Origin: Euglena gracilis
Lineage: Eukaryota; Euglenida; Euglenophyceae; Euglenales
Length of the DNA stretch: 64,000 bases
Reading direction: 5' to 3'
NCBI GenBank assembly: GCA_039621445.1
Contig: CP154954.1
Span: forward strand, 21,340,954-21,404,953
Part shown: positions 41,443 to 51,209 of the stretch, one piece after another
Numbering within the stretch: position 1 is the stretch's first letter
Layout: each line of letters opens with the position of its first letter
Program-made: the position numbers and the translations under genes
Notes under the pieces: generated by a model
Databases searched by the model: none
The model's input: only the letters and a program-made list of their open reading frames with translations
What the model was told of the DNA's origin: nothing

Positions 41443-41723
41443 CAGGCTGTTTTTTTACCAACCCTGGGGGGGAGGGGGGGTCCGGAGTGCCTATGAGTGC
41501 CTGTCCAGGCAGGCACTACGGGGGGGGGGGTCGGATTTCGGCCTGTGCCCAGGCAAATTCCTTTGAAAATAGGCCATTTTTGAATCCCCGGCCGGGTCTG
41601 TGCTAGGGCACTTTTGGCCGTGTGCCCTACCCCCCCCCCCCCCGGGGGGGGCGGATCGGGAGTGCCTGCCCAGGCAGGCACTCCCCCCGGGGTGGGGTCG
41701 GCACACAACTAAAATACGGCCTG
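41443..41723. mobile_element. Non-autonomous hAT-like element, copy 1
   Basis: 281 bp. The ends are CAGGCTGTTTTTTTACCAAC and the complement of CAGGCCGTATTTTAGTTGTG. It is flanked by a perfect 8-bp duplication GAGGGGTG (41,435-41,442 and 41,724-41,731). The 8-bp duplication and a CAG-starting terminal repeat point to the hAT superfamily. The interior shares CGGATTTCGGC and AAAATAGGCCATTTTTG with copy 2, plus C/G runs. No transposase gene. Confidence 0.8.
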
Positions 41724-41731
41724 GAGGGGTG

Positions 41732-44099
41732 TCCCCTTTTCCAACATATTTTTTGAACCCTCCCAACGAGTTTTTTTTTTAACACTGGGCGCTCCAGACC
41801 AACCACCACTGGTGCATCAACACCAGTGGTGCAGACCACCCACCCACCCCCGAGGGGGGGGGGGTTGGGGGGATCCACTTTTGGGGGTTTCAATTTTGGG
41901 GTCCAATTTTTTGGCACTTTCCACCAAAAATAGAGGAACCCCCCCCTGGGGCACCCACTCTGTCCCCCCCCCAGGGGGGAGGGCAGATCCATGCACCTCC
42001 TGGGGTCAAAAAAACCTGAAAAAAAAGCTCCAACACAAATGGGATTATTTTTACCAACCGGGGGGGCCTTGTGTCATGGGGTACCTGCCATACCTCCCCC
42101 CCCCCTTGTCTAAGAACCAGAAAAGATGGGTAAGAACCGGGGGGGGGGGGGGGTGCTTATTTTGCCAAAATATGGGTAAGAACCAGGGGGGTGGTGCTTA
42201 GACAAGGGGGAAAATTTTGACTGCAAAAAAAATCCGGCGCTTCGCGCCGAAAAGGAAAAATTCCCCTTATTTTGGACGTCCATTGTTGAACTTACACACA
42301 TTTGGATGCAGAAATAAACAATACCTCACCAAATCAGGTCTCAGAAATTGCAGAAATTTCGAAATGTTTGAGAAATTTCCCTTAAAAATGCAAAAAAAAT
42401 AAACCTCCCCATGACGATGACCTTTAAAAAGATGGGTAAGAACCGGGGGGGGGGTGCTTAGACAAGGGTGGTGCTTAGACAAGGGGGGGGGAGGTCAGTT
42501 TCCAGGCTCATCCCCCTCGGTCAGTTTGGGTCCCGGTGCCTAATAATACCCTTTTGGCCATTTTTCCACCTCCAGCGCCGAGGGATGTGGCATAGCACTG
42601 CCCCCCAAAACCTGGGGGGGGGGAGGTCGAAAATGCCCTCCTGCCCACAGCACCCACCTCCCGGAAGGGGGGGGCGACTTTCCTTAAAAAGACGCTGCAC
42701 ACCAAACAACCTGCCCACCCGAAACGCGTGTGTTAACCTAATGTCAGTAATTTGTTTGTGGATAAGGCAGGAATGCATGATGTGCAAACAATCAGAGGCC
42801 GGCATCGCCACAGAAACAAAGACACAGAGAAAAAGCAACTGGTGCAGCCAAGGAATGCCAGCCATGTAGGGGTTCAGCACTGCACCATTTCCAGACAAAA
42901 ACGAAAACAACGACGATGGGGTGGGGGGAACCACCCCTAAACCGACCACCCCACAGTCAGGGGTTGAAGGGGACCAAGGAAAAATACGGGGGTTGCAGGT
43001 CAGGCCCCAGGTTGTGGGGGGGGGGTTGGACCCCCCACCCAGGAGGCACCCAAAGACCAAAAAAAACTCCGAAGGCGTCAAAAAAAAACTTTGACCTAAA
43101 CATCGGCGACATCGGCGACCACCCATAGGGTTGCAGGGATCCCCGTACAGCCCTGCCATTGTCGGGGTTGCAGGACCCCCCCCCCCCGAACAAGAAATGC
43201 AAATTGCCAAGCCGGCCAAGGGGAAAGGAAGTGAAAGTTTCCAAACCCAGTTGGCGAAAAGACTGCCACGTGGAAAAAATTTTCCTGTGACCCCCCCGGA
43301 CCCCCCCCTGCGGGCCAGGAGGGGGGGGGGGTGGGGGGGACACCCCCCCCCACCTAAACAGTGGCGCGGTCAGGGTGACCGATTTTCGGCCCGGCGCAAA
43401 GCGCCGGGCCGAAAAATTTTGACCCCCCAAAACGACCAAAAGTGCCATTTTGGGCACTTTTTGGGCAAAAATTGGCCAAAAATGCAAAAAATTTTCGGCG
43501 CAAAGCGCCGGAGGAAAAAATTGACCCTTTTTGGGGGGGTCCCGGGTACCCCCCGAGGGTCGGTCCGGACCCCCCTTGCAGGTGGGGGGGGGGGCCGGAC
43601 CCCCCCCCCTGCGGGCCAGGAGGGGGGGGGGGGGGGGTGGGGGGGACACCCCCCCACCTAAACCATGTACGCCCTCCTTATATCGAACCCTGCCCCCACC
43701 TATTAACTCAAATGCCTCAAAAATGATTGGAGATGATACCTCCCCCCCTGTCCAAGGATCGGAAAAGATGGGTAAGAACAAGGGGGGTGGTGCTTAATTT
43801 GCCAAAACATGGGTAAGAAACAGCGCCCAAGAAAAATCCGTCACTTTGCGCCAAAGAAAAATCCACCTTATTTTGGATATCCACTGTAAGGCATGTGTCC
43901 AGGAATGTACAGGCATTTAACTCTCCGTTCAGAAATTTCTAAAATTTCGAAACTTTCAAGAAACTTTTTTTAAAGCACACACGTAAAATAAGCCTCCCCA
44001 AGAAGATGACCTTTTTTAATAAAAAAAAGAGGTGAGAACCAGGGGTGGTGCTTCGACGGGGGGGTATTTGCCTGACCCCCCCCCCTGCCCCCAGGGGGG
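41732..44099. other. Gene-poor stretch with hairpins and degenerate repeats
   Basis: Repeated motif AAGAACCxGGGGGG...GTGCTTAGACAAGG occurs near 42,110-42,200, 42,430-42,490 and 43,740-43,800, on both sides of hairpins such as CCGGCGCTTCGCGCCG (42,234). Many C/G homopolymers. No coding block is supported; long frames here are homopolymer artefacts. Confidence 0.4.
43363..43560. repeat. Dispersed repeat R1, copy 1
   Basis: Starts ACAGTGGCGCGGTCAGGGTG and includes a perfect 15-bp stem, 3-nt loop hairpin at 43,383-43,415, then CCATTTTGGGCACTTTTTGG and a second CGGCGC-AAA-GCGCCG hairpin near 43,496. It is homologous over about 190 bp to 49,247-49,445. It also contains the palindrome GGTCAGGGTGACC. 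Confidence 0.7.
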
Positions 44100-44107
44100 A
44101 TGGTGAC

Positions 44108-44378
44108 CAGGCTGTTTTTTACCAACCCCGGGGGGGAGGGGGGGTCCGGAGTGCCTGTGAGTGCCTGCCCAGGCCCCTGTGGGGGGGGTCGGATTTCGGC
44201 ATGTGCCTGGGGACATTCCTTTGAAAATAGGCCATTTTTGGCTCCCCGGCGCCGGGCACTTTTGGCCGTGTGCCCCCCGGGGGGGGGTCGGATTTGGAGT
44301 GCCTTGGGGTGCCTGCCCAGGCAGGGCCCCCCCCCCCCCCCCCGGGGTGGGGTCGGCACCCGACTAAAATACAGCCTG
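44108..44378. mobile_element. Non-autonomous hAT-like element, copy 2
   Basis: 271 bp. The ends are CAGGCTGTTTTTTACCAACC and the complement of CAGGCTGTATTTTAGTCGGG. Perfect 8-bp duplication ATGGTGAC at 44,100-44,107 and 44,379-44,386. Sequence is closely related to copy 1. Confidence 0.85.
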
Positions 44379-44608
44379 ATGGTGACCCCTGACATGCAAC
44401 CCCTGACCAGGGGGTGGTCGTATTGGTCGTATTCCCAAATGCCAAAAAAAAATCCGACTTTCCAAGGCCACCAACAACCCCTGACCAGGAGGGGGGGGGG
44501 TCATGCACACCCCCTGACATGCAACCCCCGAATAGGTGGCAGTCGGGGAACACAGGGGGCAAGTGGTGGGGGCGGGTGACGTAATGCCATCCTATCCTTC
44601 AAAATCTG

Positions 44609-44815
44609 ATGGTGATGGAGCAGTGCAAGGACGTTGTGCCGATTGGCAACCCGCATCACTCCACCGTCATCGGCAACGGTGCGGGCAGCGGATGCGCCGT
44701 GGCAAAGCCCTCAGACGCACCGGTCCATGCGCTGCATCATACGCATCGCAAGCCAACCAAGGCAGTGCCATACGTTGCCGGTAAACCCAGCCAGGGCTGC
44801 CGAGATGAACAATAG
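44609..44815 (+). CDS. Short unknown open frame
   Basis: Balanced, non-repetitive coding-like sequence: MVMEQCKDVVPIGNPHHSTV, GNGAGSGCAVAKPSDAP and VPYVAGKPSQGCRDEQ, then TAG. It is not explained by the surrounding repeats. I recognise no family. It may be an exon or a remnant of a coding sequence carried by a mobile element. Confidence 0.25.
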   Translation: MVMEQCKDVVPIGNPHHSTVIGNGAGSGCAVAKPSDAPVHALHHTHRKPTKAVPYVAGKPSQGCRDEQ

Positions 44816-44878
44816 TCCTAAATGCACACTCCTCCATCGCAACGGTGAACGGGTTTGCAGCCCCCCATACGATTACAC

Positions 44879-45079
44879 CCAGGTTTTTTTTAAGACCGGG
44901 GGGGAGGGGGAAAGGGGGTCGGCACCCACCCACATTTGCCCGAAAATGGCCAAAAATGCTAAAAATAGCAGCTCTTTCAAATTTTCGGAGCCTTCGGCAC
45001 CGAAAAAGATATATATACCCACCGTCCCCTGCGCCCCCCCCCCCCGGGGGAGGGGGTCCAAGGCTAAAAAAAACCCCTG
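44879..45079. mobile_element. MITE family M1, copy with 8-bp duplication
   Basis: 201 bp. The ends are CCAGGTTTTTTTTAAGACC and the complement of CAGGGGTTTTTTTTAGCCTT. An 8-bp duplication GATTACAC lies at 44,871-44,878 and 45,080-45,087. The core holds AAAAATAGCAG then a TTTTCGGAGCC-TTC-GGCACCGAAAA near-palindrome and TATATACCCACC. Related copies are at 52.33-52.62, 52.66-52.88 and around 58.4-58.62 kb. Confidence 0.75.
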
Positions 45080-45449
45080 GATTACACCCAACCTATTTGT
45101 TTTGAGCAGCACCTCCCCTCCTTGTGGCCGCCAAGAGCGGGAAATCCCGTGGGAATAATGTTTCTTTGATGTGTGCTTTCCTCATCCACTTCTGCCATTG
45201 ACGAGGCAGTGATTGGAAAACGTAAAACCTGCAAGGTCTTGGGCTGGATGATTTTGAGGTGCTTCTCCCAGCCTTGAACAATTGTTGGTTGTTGGCCAGA
45301 ATCCCAATTATGAATGCACTTCGCTTCGTGATAAAGAATTGAGAAACCCTGGTGGGAGCTTCTGGTTTGCCTTCCCTGTGACAACAGAGTAGAAATACCC
45401 CCCCAAAATCAGACCCCCCTGGGCCAATCGAGCAAACATCCAAAATAAG

Positions 45450-46110
45450 GCCCTTCCCATAAATGAGACCCCCCCATGCTTGTGCTTACCAACCGGGGGG
45501 GGGAGGGGGGGGTGGGTGCTATAGGGTGCCTGCCCCTAGCAGGCACACCCCCCCCGGGGGGGATAGGGGTCCGGGCCGGACCCAGAAAATTTTCATTGAA
45601 AATGGCCTTTTCCGGGCCCCGGCGCCTGGCCGAGCCCCCCAGGGGGGGGTCCCCCCAGAGGGGGGTGGGATATACTTTTCGGCGCCAAAGCGGCGAAAAT
45701 TTTGAAAAGGTGCTATTTTTAGCATTTTTCGCGATTTTTGGCCTTTTCGGGGAAAAGTGGGTTGGGTGTCCCAAGACCCGGGGGCCCCCGGTTCAAAAAA
45801 AAAAAACTGGTTGAAATTTCCAATGTTTTTGCACTTTTTGCACTTATGAAATTGGGGTTTTTTGGTGATTTTTTGGGTGAAAATTTTCACTGTCCCCGCC
45901 GCTTCGCGCCGTCAGGGGGGTCCAGGCTTGTGCTTAGTCGGGTGCCTACCCCACGGGGGGGGGGTGCTAGGGGCAGGCACCCCATAGCACCCGATCCGAC
46001 CCCCCCGGGGTGGGGGTAGGGTTTTGGGGGGTGCCTGCCCCTAGCAGGCACCCCCCTCCAACCCCGGCACCGAGGACCCACCCACCCCCCCCCGGTCCAA
46101 GGCTAAAAAA
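45450..46110. repeat. M1/hAT-like mosaic region
   Basis: A piece at 45,480-45,625 (GGTGCCTGCCCCTAGCAGGC, AAAATTTTCATTGAAAATGG, CCCCGGCGCC) is homologous to 59,395-59,490. TATACTTTTCGGCGCCAAAGC near 45,670 belongs to the M1 core. GTCCAAGGCTAAAAAAA...CCCCTG near 46,086 is an M1 right end. Several elements seem nested; I could not find clean duplications. Confidence 0.5.
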
Positions 46111-46599
46111 AAAACCCCTGATTTCAACACGTATCAATTTAAACATGGCACGAAGCACCAAAGGAAAATTTTTGCGGTTTTTGGGAACCTGAAAAATGAT
46201 GTTTTTTTTCAGGGCCCAAGTCTGTCAAGAAAAAATCCAAAAATAAACCCCCAAAATAAGACCCCTGCAGGTTTCCAACAACGGACCCAAAAACAAGACC
46301 CGGGTCTTATTTTGAGGGTGGGGTTCAGGGGCGAGTGTTAAGGATTGCTGCAGAGGGACCAGGAAAAAGCTGTGCGCAATTCCAATCTTTCATTCGGGGT
46401 CAGATTTTCCTTTAAAAGAAATGACACAAGAATCAAACTTCTCCATGTATTTATCAGAAGCCAAAAGCTCAAAATCTGCCGAAGAATGATGGGAGGGCAG
46501 GGTATTGGGCGGAAAGGTAGGAGATTGTTTCCCAGAACAGATCAGCTAGTGCAAAGCATGGAGGACAGCTTCACCGCGGAGGGTATCATGCGGTGTTTA

Positions 46600-46800
46600 A
46601 ACCCTGGCCCCCAAAAAATACGTCTGTGCAGCCCTGCACACCACCAGCACAGCCAGCATCACCCCAAATGGAACGTACCAGGAGGTGGACAGCCGCCACA
46701 CCCAGGCAATGCCGTTTGCCAGATTCATCAATGCCAAGGGGCAATTGGCTGGACCTCTGATGGGTCACTTCCATTCTTCCAAAACCACTCAACTCCAGGG
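46600..46800 (+). pseudogene. Exon-like block with SET-domain-like motif
   Basis: Reads YQEVDSRHTQAMPFARFINA KG in one frame. In SET methyltransferases the segment 'D-x-S-NWARFINH' binds substrate and cofactor, and this phrase resembles it. There is no further SET motif (GxGxxG, ELxxDY) nearby, so it is at best an isolated exon or remnant. Confidence 0.2.
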
Positions 46801-47254
46801 TTCAATGAAGGGTCCAGACCCGCCCCCCTCCTTGCCCCCCGCCCTACCCCGCGCACCTTCCTTTCATCGAACCCGACTCCTGCGGGGCAGGGAATTTCTG
46901 AATGAAACACCTGGGGTTCCAGCTGGCCGGCTGGGAAAAGGTGTTGGCTGGAAAAAAAGATGGACCCTCTCCCCACCAGACTGCGGGGCTGGACCTGGCG
47001 GGGACCCGAAACGCCCAAATCCTGCGGGGTTGGATTTGTTCACCAAAACTTTCAAATTTTTTGAAAGAAAAAAACCCCCAAAAACCATAAAAACCACCGC
47101 TTCCAAACTGTTTTTGACCACCCAATTTCTCAAAATCTTTCGGTGCTCTGACTGAGAAAATATTTGCCCCCCGGGGCAAATATTTCATCGGGTATTGTAT
47201 CTCTCAGTTCCACTACAGCGGATTCCTACCAGTGGGGGGGGGGGCAGTGCCTGC

Positions 47255-47425
47255 CCGAGAGGCATGGGCCGTCTGCATGTCGATGAACCGGCTCAGGGCT
47301 TCCTCGAGGGCCGTGATGCGCGAGTCCACCACGGCCTGGAACCGCCGCTCCGCCGCCCCCACCCGGGCCTGGAGCTTGTCAAACATCCCCCCCTGGGCCG
47401 TGCCAGCGAGAGTCAGCTGAAAAGC
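47255..47425 (-). CDS. Exon-like coiled-coil block (minus-strand gene)
   Basis: Minus strand. After an acceptor-like TTTTCAG at about 47,421 it reads LTLAGTAQGGMFDKLQARVG AAERRFQAVVDSRITALEEA LSRFIDMQTAHASRAG. Clear heptad spacing, GC-rich codons, bordered by homopolymers. A donor-like GGTAGG lies at about 47,227. It may be spliced to the block at 48.83-49.03 kb. Function is unknown. Confidence 0.45.
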
Positions 47426-47459
47426 AACCTGTTCACTGGGGGGGGGGGCAGTCATGATA

Positions 47460-47670
47460 TGCCATGAACATGCAATTTTTTTTACCGACCCCCAGGAGGG
47501 AGGGGGGTCAAATTTTCCGCACCTTCAGCGCTTTACCTTCAGCACTTTAGTGGTTTTTTGCCGACCCCCCCCCCTGGGGTCCGGGCCAAAAAAACAGCCA
47601 GTCGCTCTGAAAAAAACCAGTCACCCACCCCCTCGGGGGGGGGGGGTCGGCCAGTGACTACGTGATTGTA
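47460..47670. repeat. Dispersed repeat R3, copy 1
   Basis: Shares with 53,915-54,225 the phrases TTTTTTACCGACCCCC, GTGGTTTTTTGCCGACCCCC, GTCCGGGCCAAA, CAGTCACTCTGAA-like ends and GTCGGCCAGTGACT...GTGATTGTATGG. The internal AGTGACT/CAGTCACT words look like inverted termini. Confidence 0.55.
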
Positions 47671-48494
47671 TGGCCATGAATATGAATGCGAAACCTTTGA
47701 AATTCCTCCCAACTGTAGTGTCTGGGCTTATTTGCAACATTTCTGGAGTTTATACCACCTCCTGATACAACACCCCCCAGAGGGGGGTCTGGCCAACATC
47801 TTTTTTCCAAAAATTGAAAACCTGACTTTCATCTCAGCTCACAGCGCCGGAGGAAACCCCCCCCTGGGGGGGTCCTAGCAGGTGGCTTTTTTGTGTCCTG
47901 CCGGCTGTCAGCACAGCTGCGATGACTTTCTTTCCACTCGACCCCGGAGGGGAGGGTCTGCAGCCTGGTTGGGAAACGGCCGGAGAAAAAAAGTGCTGGC
48001 TGGTCGGACCCCCTGGGTGTGTTGTTGGCCTCCCGGCTTCGGTAATTCCCTGTGTCAAACCCATCATTTACCAGTTTTCATTTAAGGCATGGATTGGTCA
48101 CAAAAAAACTTGTGTCGGAACCGCAAAGCCCAGAGCATGCCCTCAACGGTGGCCTCCAACACCCCCAAGCTTCCCTCCAGCTTGTGCCAGCTGTGGTGAG
48201 CAGGGCGGTCCACACAACGCAATCAAGTCACACTCCACAATAGCAGTGGGCTGAGCAACAAAAATACCTTGCAACACCTACCCTCAATTGTCTGGGAGGG
48301 CCAAGGGGGGGGGGCTTTTGGGTGTCGATTTTAGGTGCAAAAAAATATGTTGCTTCACACCAAAAAATCAAAAACCTCTTCCCTAAATTTGTTTTTTGCA
48401 TGATTATTTTAATTTGGGCTTTGGATTGGCTAATGGGCACCATCTTTGGCACCATCTTTACAAGTCATTGTAAACAGAAATGATGACTCATTAT

Positions 48495-48781
48495 CCTCCC
48501 AGAGCCCCCTCCATTTCAATGATTTTGTGTGCGGGCTACCTCCTCCACCAAACCACTCCGTATCTCATTGTCGCACATTGTATCACGCAACCCGTTCCAT
48601 GCGATATTTTGCAGCTTTTCATGGCACCCATTCGCGTTTGGGTCGAATGGGTGCCCCCGGAGGGGAGCTTTGCTTGGACTTGGGATGAAGAGCAGCAAAA
48701 TATCGCATGGAACGGGTTGCGTGATACAATGTGCGACAGCCCGCACATGAAATCGGTAAAATGGAGGGGGCTCTGGGGAGG
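48495..48781. repeat. Long inverted repeat with 44-bp perfect stem
   Basis: 48,569-48,612 is the exact reverse complement of 48,695-48,738 (44 bp). The arms continue outwards to CCTCCCAGAGCCCCC (48,495) and its complement (48,781), with a 31-nt extra loop on the left side. The central 82 nt contain another hairpin: GGCACCCATTCG near 48,624 pairs with CGAATGGGTGCC near 48,645. It could extrude as a cruciform or give a hairpin RNA. Confidence 0.85.
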
Positions 48782-48829
48782 CTCCTCGGGTGACCAGCCT
48801 CCGAAGAGGCTCCCCATGCGGCCCCCCTG

Positions 48830-49033
48830 CGGGGTCGATGCAGTGGCAGTGCGCTCCAGAAGTTGGCGGTTCTCCTCCGCCAGCGCCCCGGAGTTCAGCC
48901 GCTGCAGGGCCGCGAGGCGGTGGTCGAGGTCCGCCTCCAGCATAGCGTGGAGGCGGTGCTCCAGGTGGTGGATCCACCGCACACCGCTTTGCTCCCTTGG
49001 CGACCAAGCACCAACCTCCCGGGCCGGGTTCAA
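48830..49033 (-). CDS. Exon-like helical block (minus-strand gene)
   Basis: Minus strand. MNPAREVGAWSPREQSGV, RWIHHLEHRLHAMLEADLDH and RLAALQRLNSGALAEENRQL LERTATAS. Amphipathic, GC-rich, not repeat-derived. It borders the long inverted repeat at its 3' side and an AT-rich stretch (49,033-49,150) at its 5' side. It is probably part of the same hypothetical coiled-coil gene as 47.25-47.43 kb. Confidence 0.45.
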
Positions 49034-49246
49034 TATCTACATAAGCATAAGAATATAATAATATATATAGAATAATATTATAAGATTGTATTATTTCTTT
49101 TATATATTTATACATAAGAATATATAAATTCTTATATGTTATAAATTATGTATAAGAATGTAGGCAGGAGGGTTCGACCCCCCTGCAGATTGGACCCCCC
49201 TGCAGTCCTGCAGGGAATTGGGAGGACACCCCCAACTCCTGAACAG

Positions 49247-49445
49247 TGGCGCGGTCAGGGTGACCGAAATTCAGCCCGGAGCGAAGCACTGGGCCGAAAA
49301 AGTTTGCCCCCCAAAATCGGCCAAATCTGCCATTTGGGGCACTTTTGGGGCAAAAGAATTGCTTAAAATACCAAAAAATTTTCTGTGGAAAGTGCCGGCA
49401 GAAAAAAAAAAGACCTTTTGGGGGAGGGGTCGGGTATCCCTCCTG
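49247..49445. repeat. Dispersed repeat R1, copy 2
   Basis: Homologous to 43,363-43,560 from ACAGTGGCGCGGTCAGGGTG to GGGTCGGGTATCCC. The long hairpin is degraded here by substitutions (GCCCGGAGCGAAGCACTGGG), so copy 1 is better preserved. Confidence 0.7.
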
Positions 49446-49504
49446 GGGTCGGACCTGGCAGGTGGGGCACGTGGGCAAGCACCTCTGGTCATCCATGCCC
49501 CTAG

Positions 49505-49557
49505 GCCCAGCATCGCCCAGCATCGCCCAGCATCGCCCAGCATCGCCCAGCATCGCC
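49505..49557. repeat. 10-bp tandem repeat CAGCATCGCC
   Basis: Five perfect units. The same unit recurs at 51,098-51,147 and 51,174-51,201, framing the minisatellite block between them. Confidence 0.9.
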
Positions 49558-49584
49558 TTTGGAGCCCTTCAAGGTGTACCTTTT

Positions 49585-50055
49585 ATGCCTGCTGCTTTTG
49601 CCGCTCTCGCCCACTTTTGGCTACTTTTAGCTATCTTTGGTTGCTTTTTGACCACTGTGACTGCTTTTTGAACACTTTTGCCCACATTTGCTGCCTTTTG
49701 ACCAATTTTGACTGCTTCTTGACCACTTTTACCGCTTTTTGCCCTCTTTTGCCCATTTCCAACCACCTTTGCGGCTTTTTGATCACTTTTGCTGCTTTTT
49801 GACCACTTTTGACCACTTTTGCCTGCTTTTTGACCACTTTTGACAACTTTTGCTGCTTTTTGGCCACTTTTGCCCACTTTGGCCATTGTTGCTGCTTTTT
49901 GATCGCTTTTGCTACTTTTTGACCACTTTTGTTGCTGTTTGACCACCTTTGCCCACTTTTGCCTGCTTCTTGACCATTTTTGCTGCTTTCTAACCACTTT
50001 TGCCCCACTTTTGTCTGCTTTTGACCACTTTTTGACCACTTTTGCTGCTTTTTGC
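49585..50055. repeat. Degenerate minisatellite (GACCACTTTTGCTGCTTTTT)n
   Basis: Irregular 12-24 bp units such as TTTTTGACCACTTTTGC, with Lys/Val/Gln-rich or Phe/Leu-rich translations in every frame. The long frames spanning it are artefacts of the repeat. Confidence 0.85.
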
Positions 50056-50304
50056 CAGCACAAGATGTGGTGTGCAGGCCTGTGAGATGGCAACATCGAG
50101 TGCAAGTTGCAAGCCTCTTGCCGGTCAGACAAACGGAGACCAAAACAGTTGTTGTGCTGGAGGGTGGAGGGTGGCACCCCTGCAACAGCAACGGGGTGTC
50201 GACCCAACACCCCGCCCAGACCAGGCTGGATCTGCGGCGAGTGTAAGTGTTCAGAGGTTATACCAACAACAATCAAGGAAGGACACAGCAAAATGGCGTT
50301 GTTC

Positions 50305-50712
50305 AGCATCTGCACCTTGTCCACCATCTGCATCTTGTCCAGCATCTGCACCTTGTCCAGCATCGGCATGTTGTCCACCATCTACATCTTGTCCAGCATT
50401 GGCATCTTCTCAGTATCTGCAACATTGTCTGGTGTCTGCATCCACTTCATCTTGTCCAGTATCTGCTTCTTGTCCAGCATCTGCATCTTGTCCAGCATCT
50501 GCATGTTGTCCAGCATTTGCATCTTGTCCAGCATCTGCACCTTGTACAGCGTCGGCACCTTGTCCAGCATCGGCATCTTATCAGTATCTGCATCTTGTCC
50601 ACCATCTGCATGTTGTCCAGTATCTGCATCTTGTCCAGCGTCGGCATCTTGTCTGGTATGTGCATCTTGTCCAACGCCTGTCCGGCATCTGCATCTTGTC
50701 CAGAGTCTGTTC
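50305..50712. repeat. 18-bp minisatellite (CATCTTGTCCAGCATCTG)n
   Basis: More than 20 units of 12 or 18 bp. Followed to about 51,000 by degenerate AAAAATGACCCAAAATG words. It is not CRISPR: units are contiguous with no unique spacers. Confidence 0.9.
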
Positions 50713-51209
50713 CAGTATTCATCCAATGGCACCCAACCTATCCAAAATAACCATAAAAGCCCAAAAATGACCACAAAAACCCAAAATTGACCACAAAAAG
50801 CCCCCCAAAAGCAACCAAAATGACCCAAAATGCTTCAAATGACCAAAAAAATGCCCAAAAACACCAAAAGATTGTGAAAAATGACCCAAAATCACCACAA
50901 AGGCACCAAATGGCCCAAAATGCCATAAAATGCGCTCACATTGACCTAAATTAGCCTAATATTTGCCAACACAGTGACAAATAACCCCCAAATTAGCAAA
51001 AATTGATCCATAATGGCCAAAATGGGTGTAAGACTGGAGAATTGTGGGGAAATTATCCCAGAAATAGGTTTAATTCTTCAAAATGTACAAAAAAATGCCA
51101 GCATCGCCCAGCATCGCCCTGCATCGCCCAGCATCGCCCAGCATCGGAACCCCACCTCTGGTCTCCAAAATTCCAGCATCGCCCAGCATCGCCCAGCATC
51201 ATCAGAGGT

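Noticed and set aside
45093-45443. 116-residue minus-strand frame (RSAFIIGILANNQQLF) as a gene or DIRS fragment
   Set aside because: Coding-like for about 80 residues, but I could not match it to any RT, RNase H or recombinase motif, and it has no start or splice context.
48516-48780. Coding frames crossing the long inverted repeat
   Set aside because: Open reading there is produced by the palindrome, and both strands give the same peptide; I stop the minus-strand exon call at 48,830.
50300-50712. Regular repeat array that might suggest CRISPR
   Set aside because: Units of 12/18 bp are contiguous and degenerate with no unique spacers, in a eukaryotic context with no cas genes.
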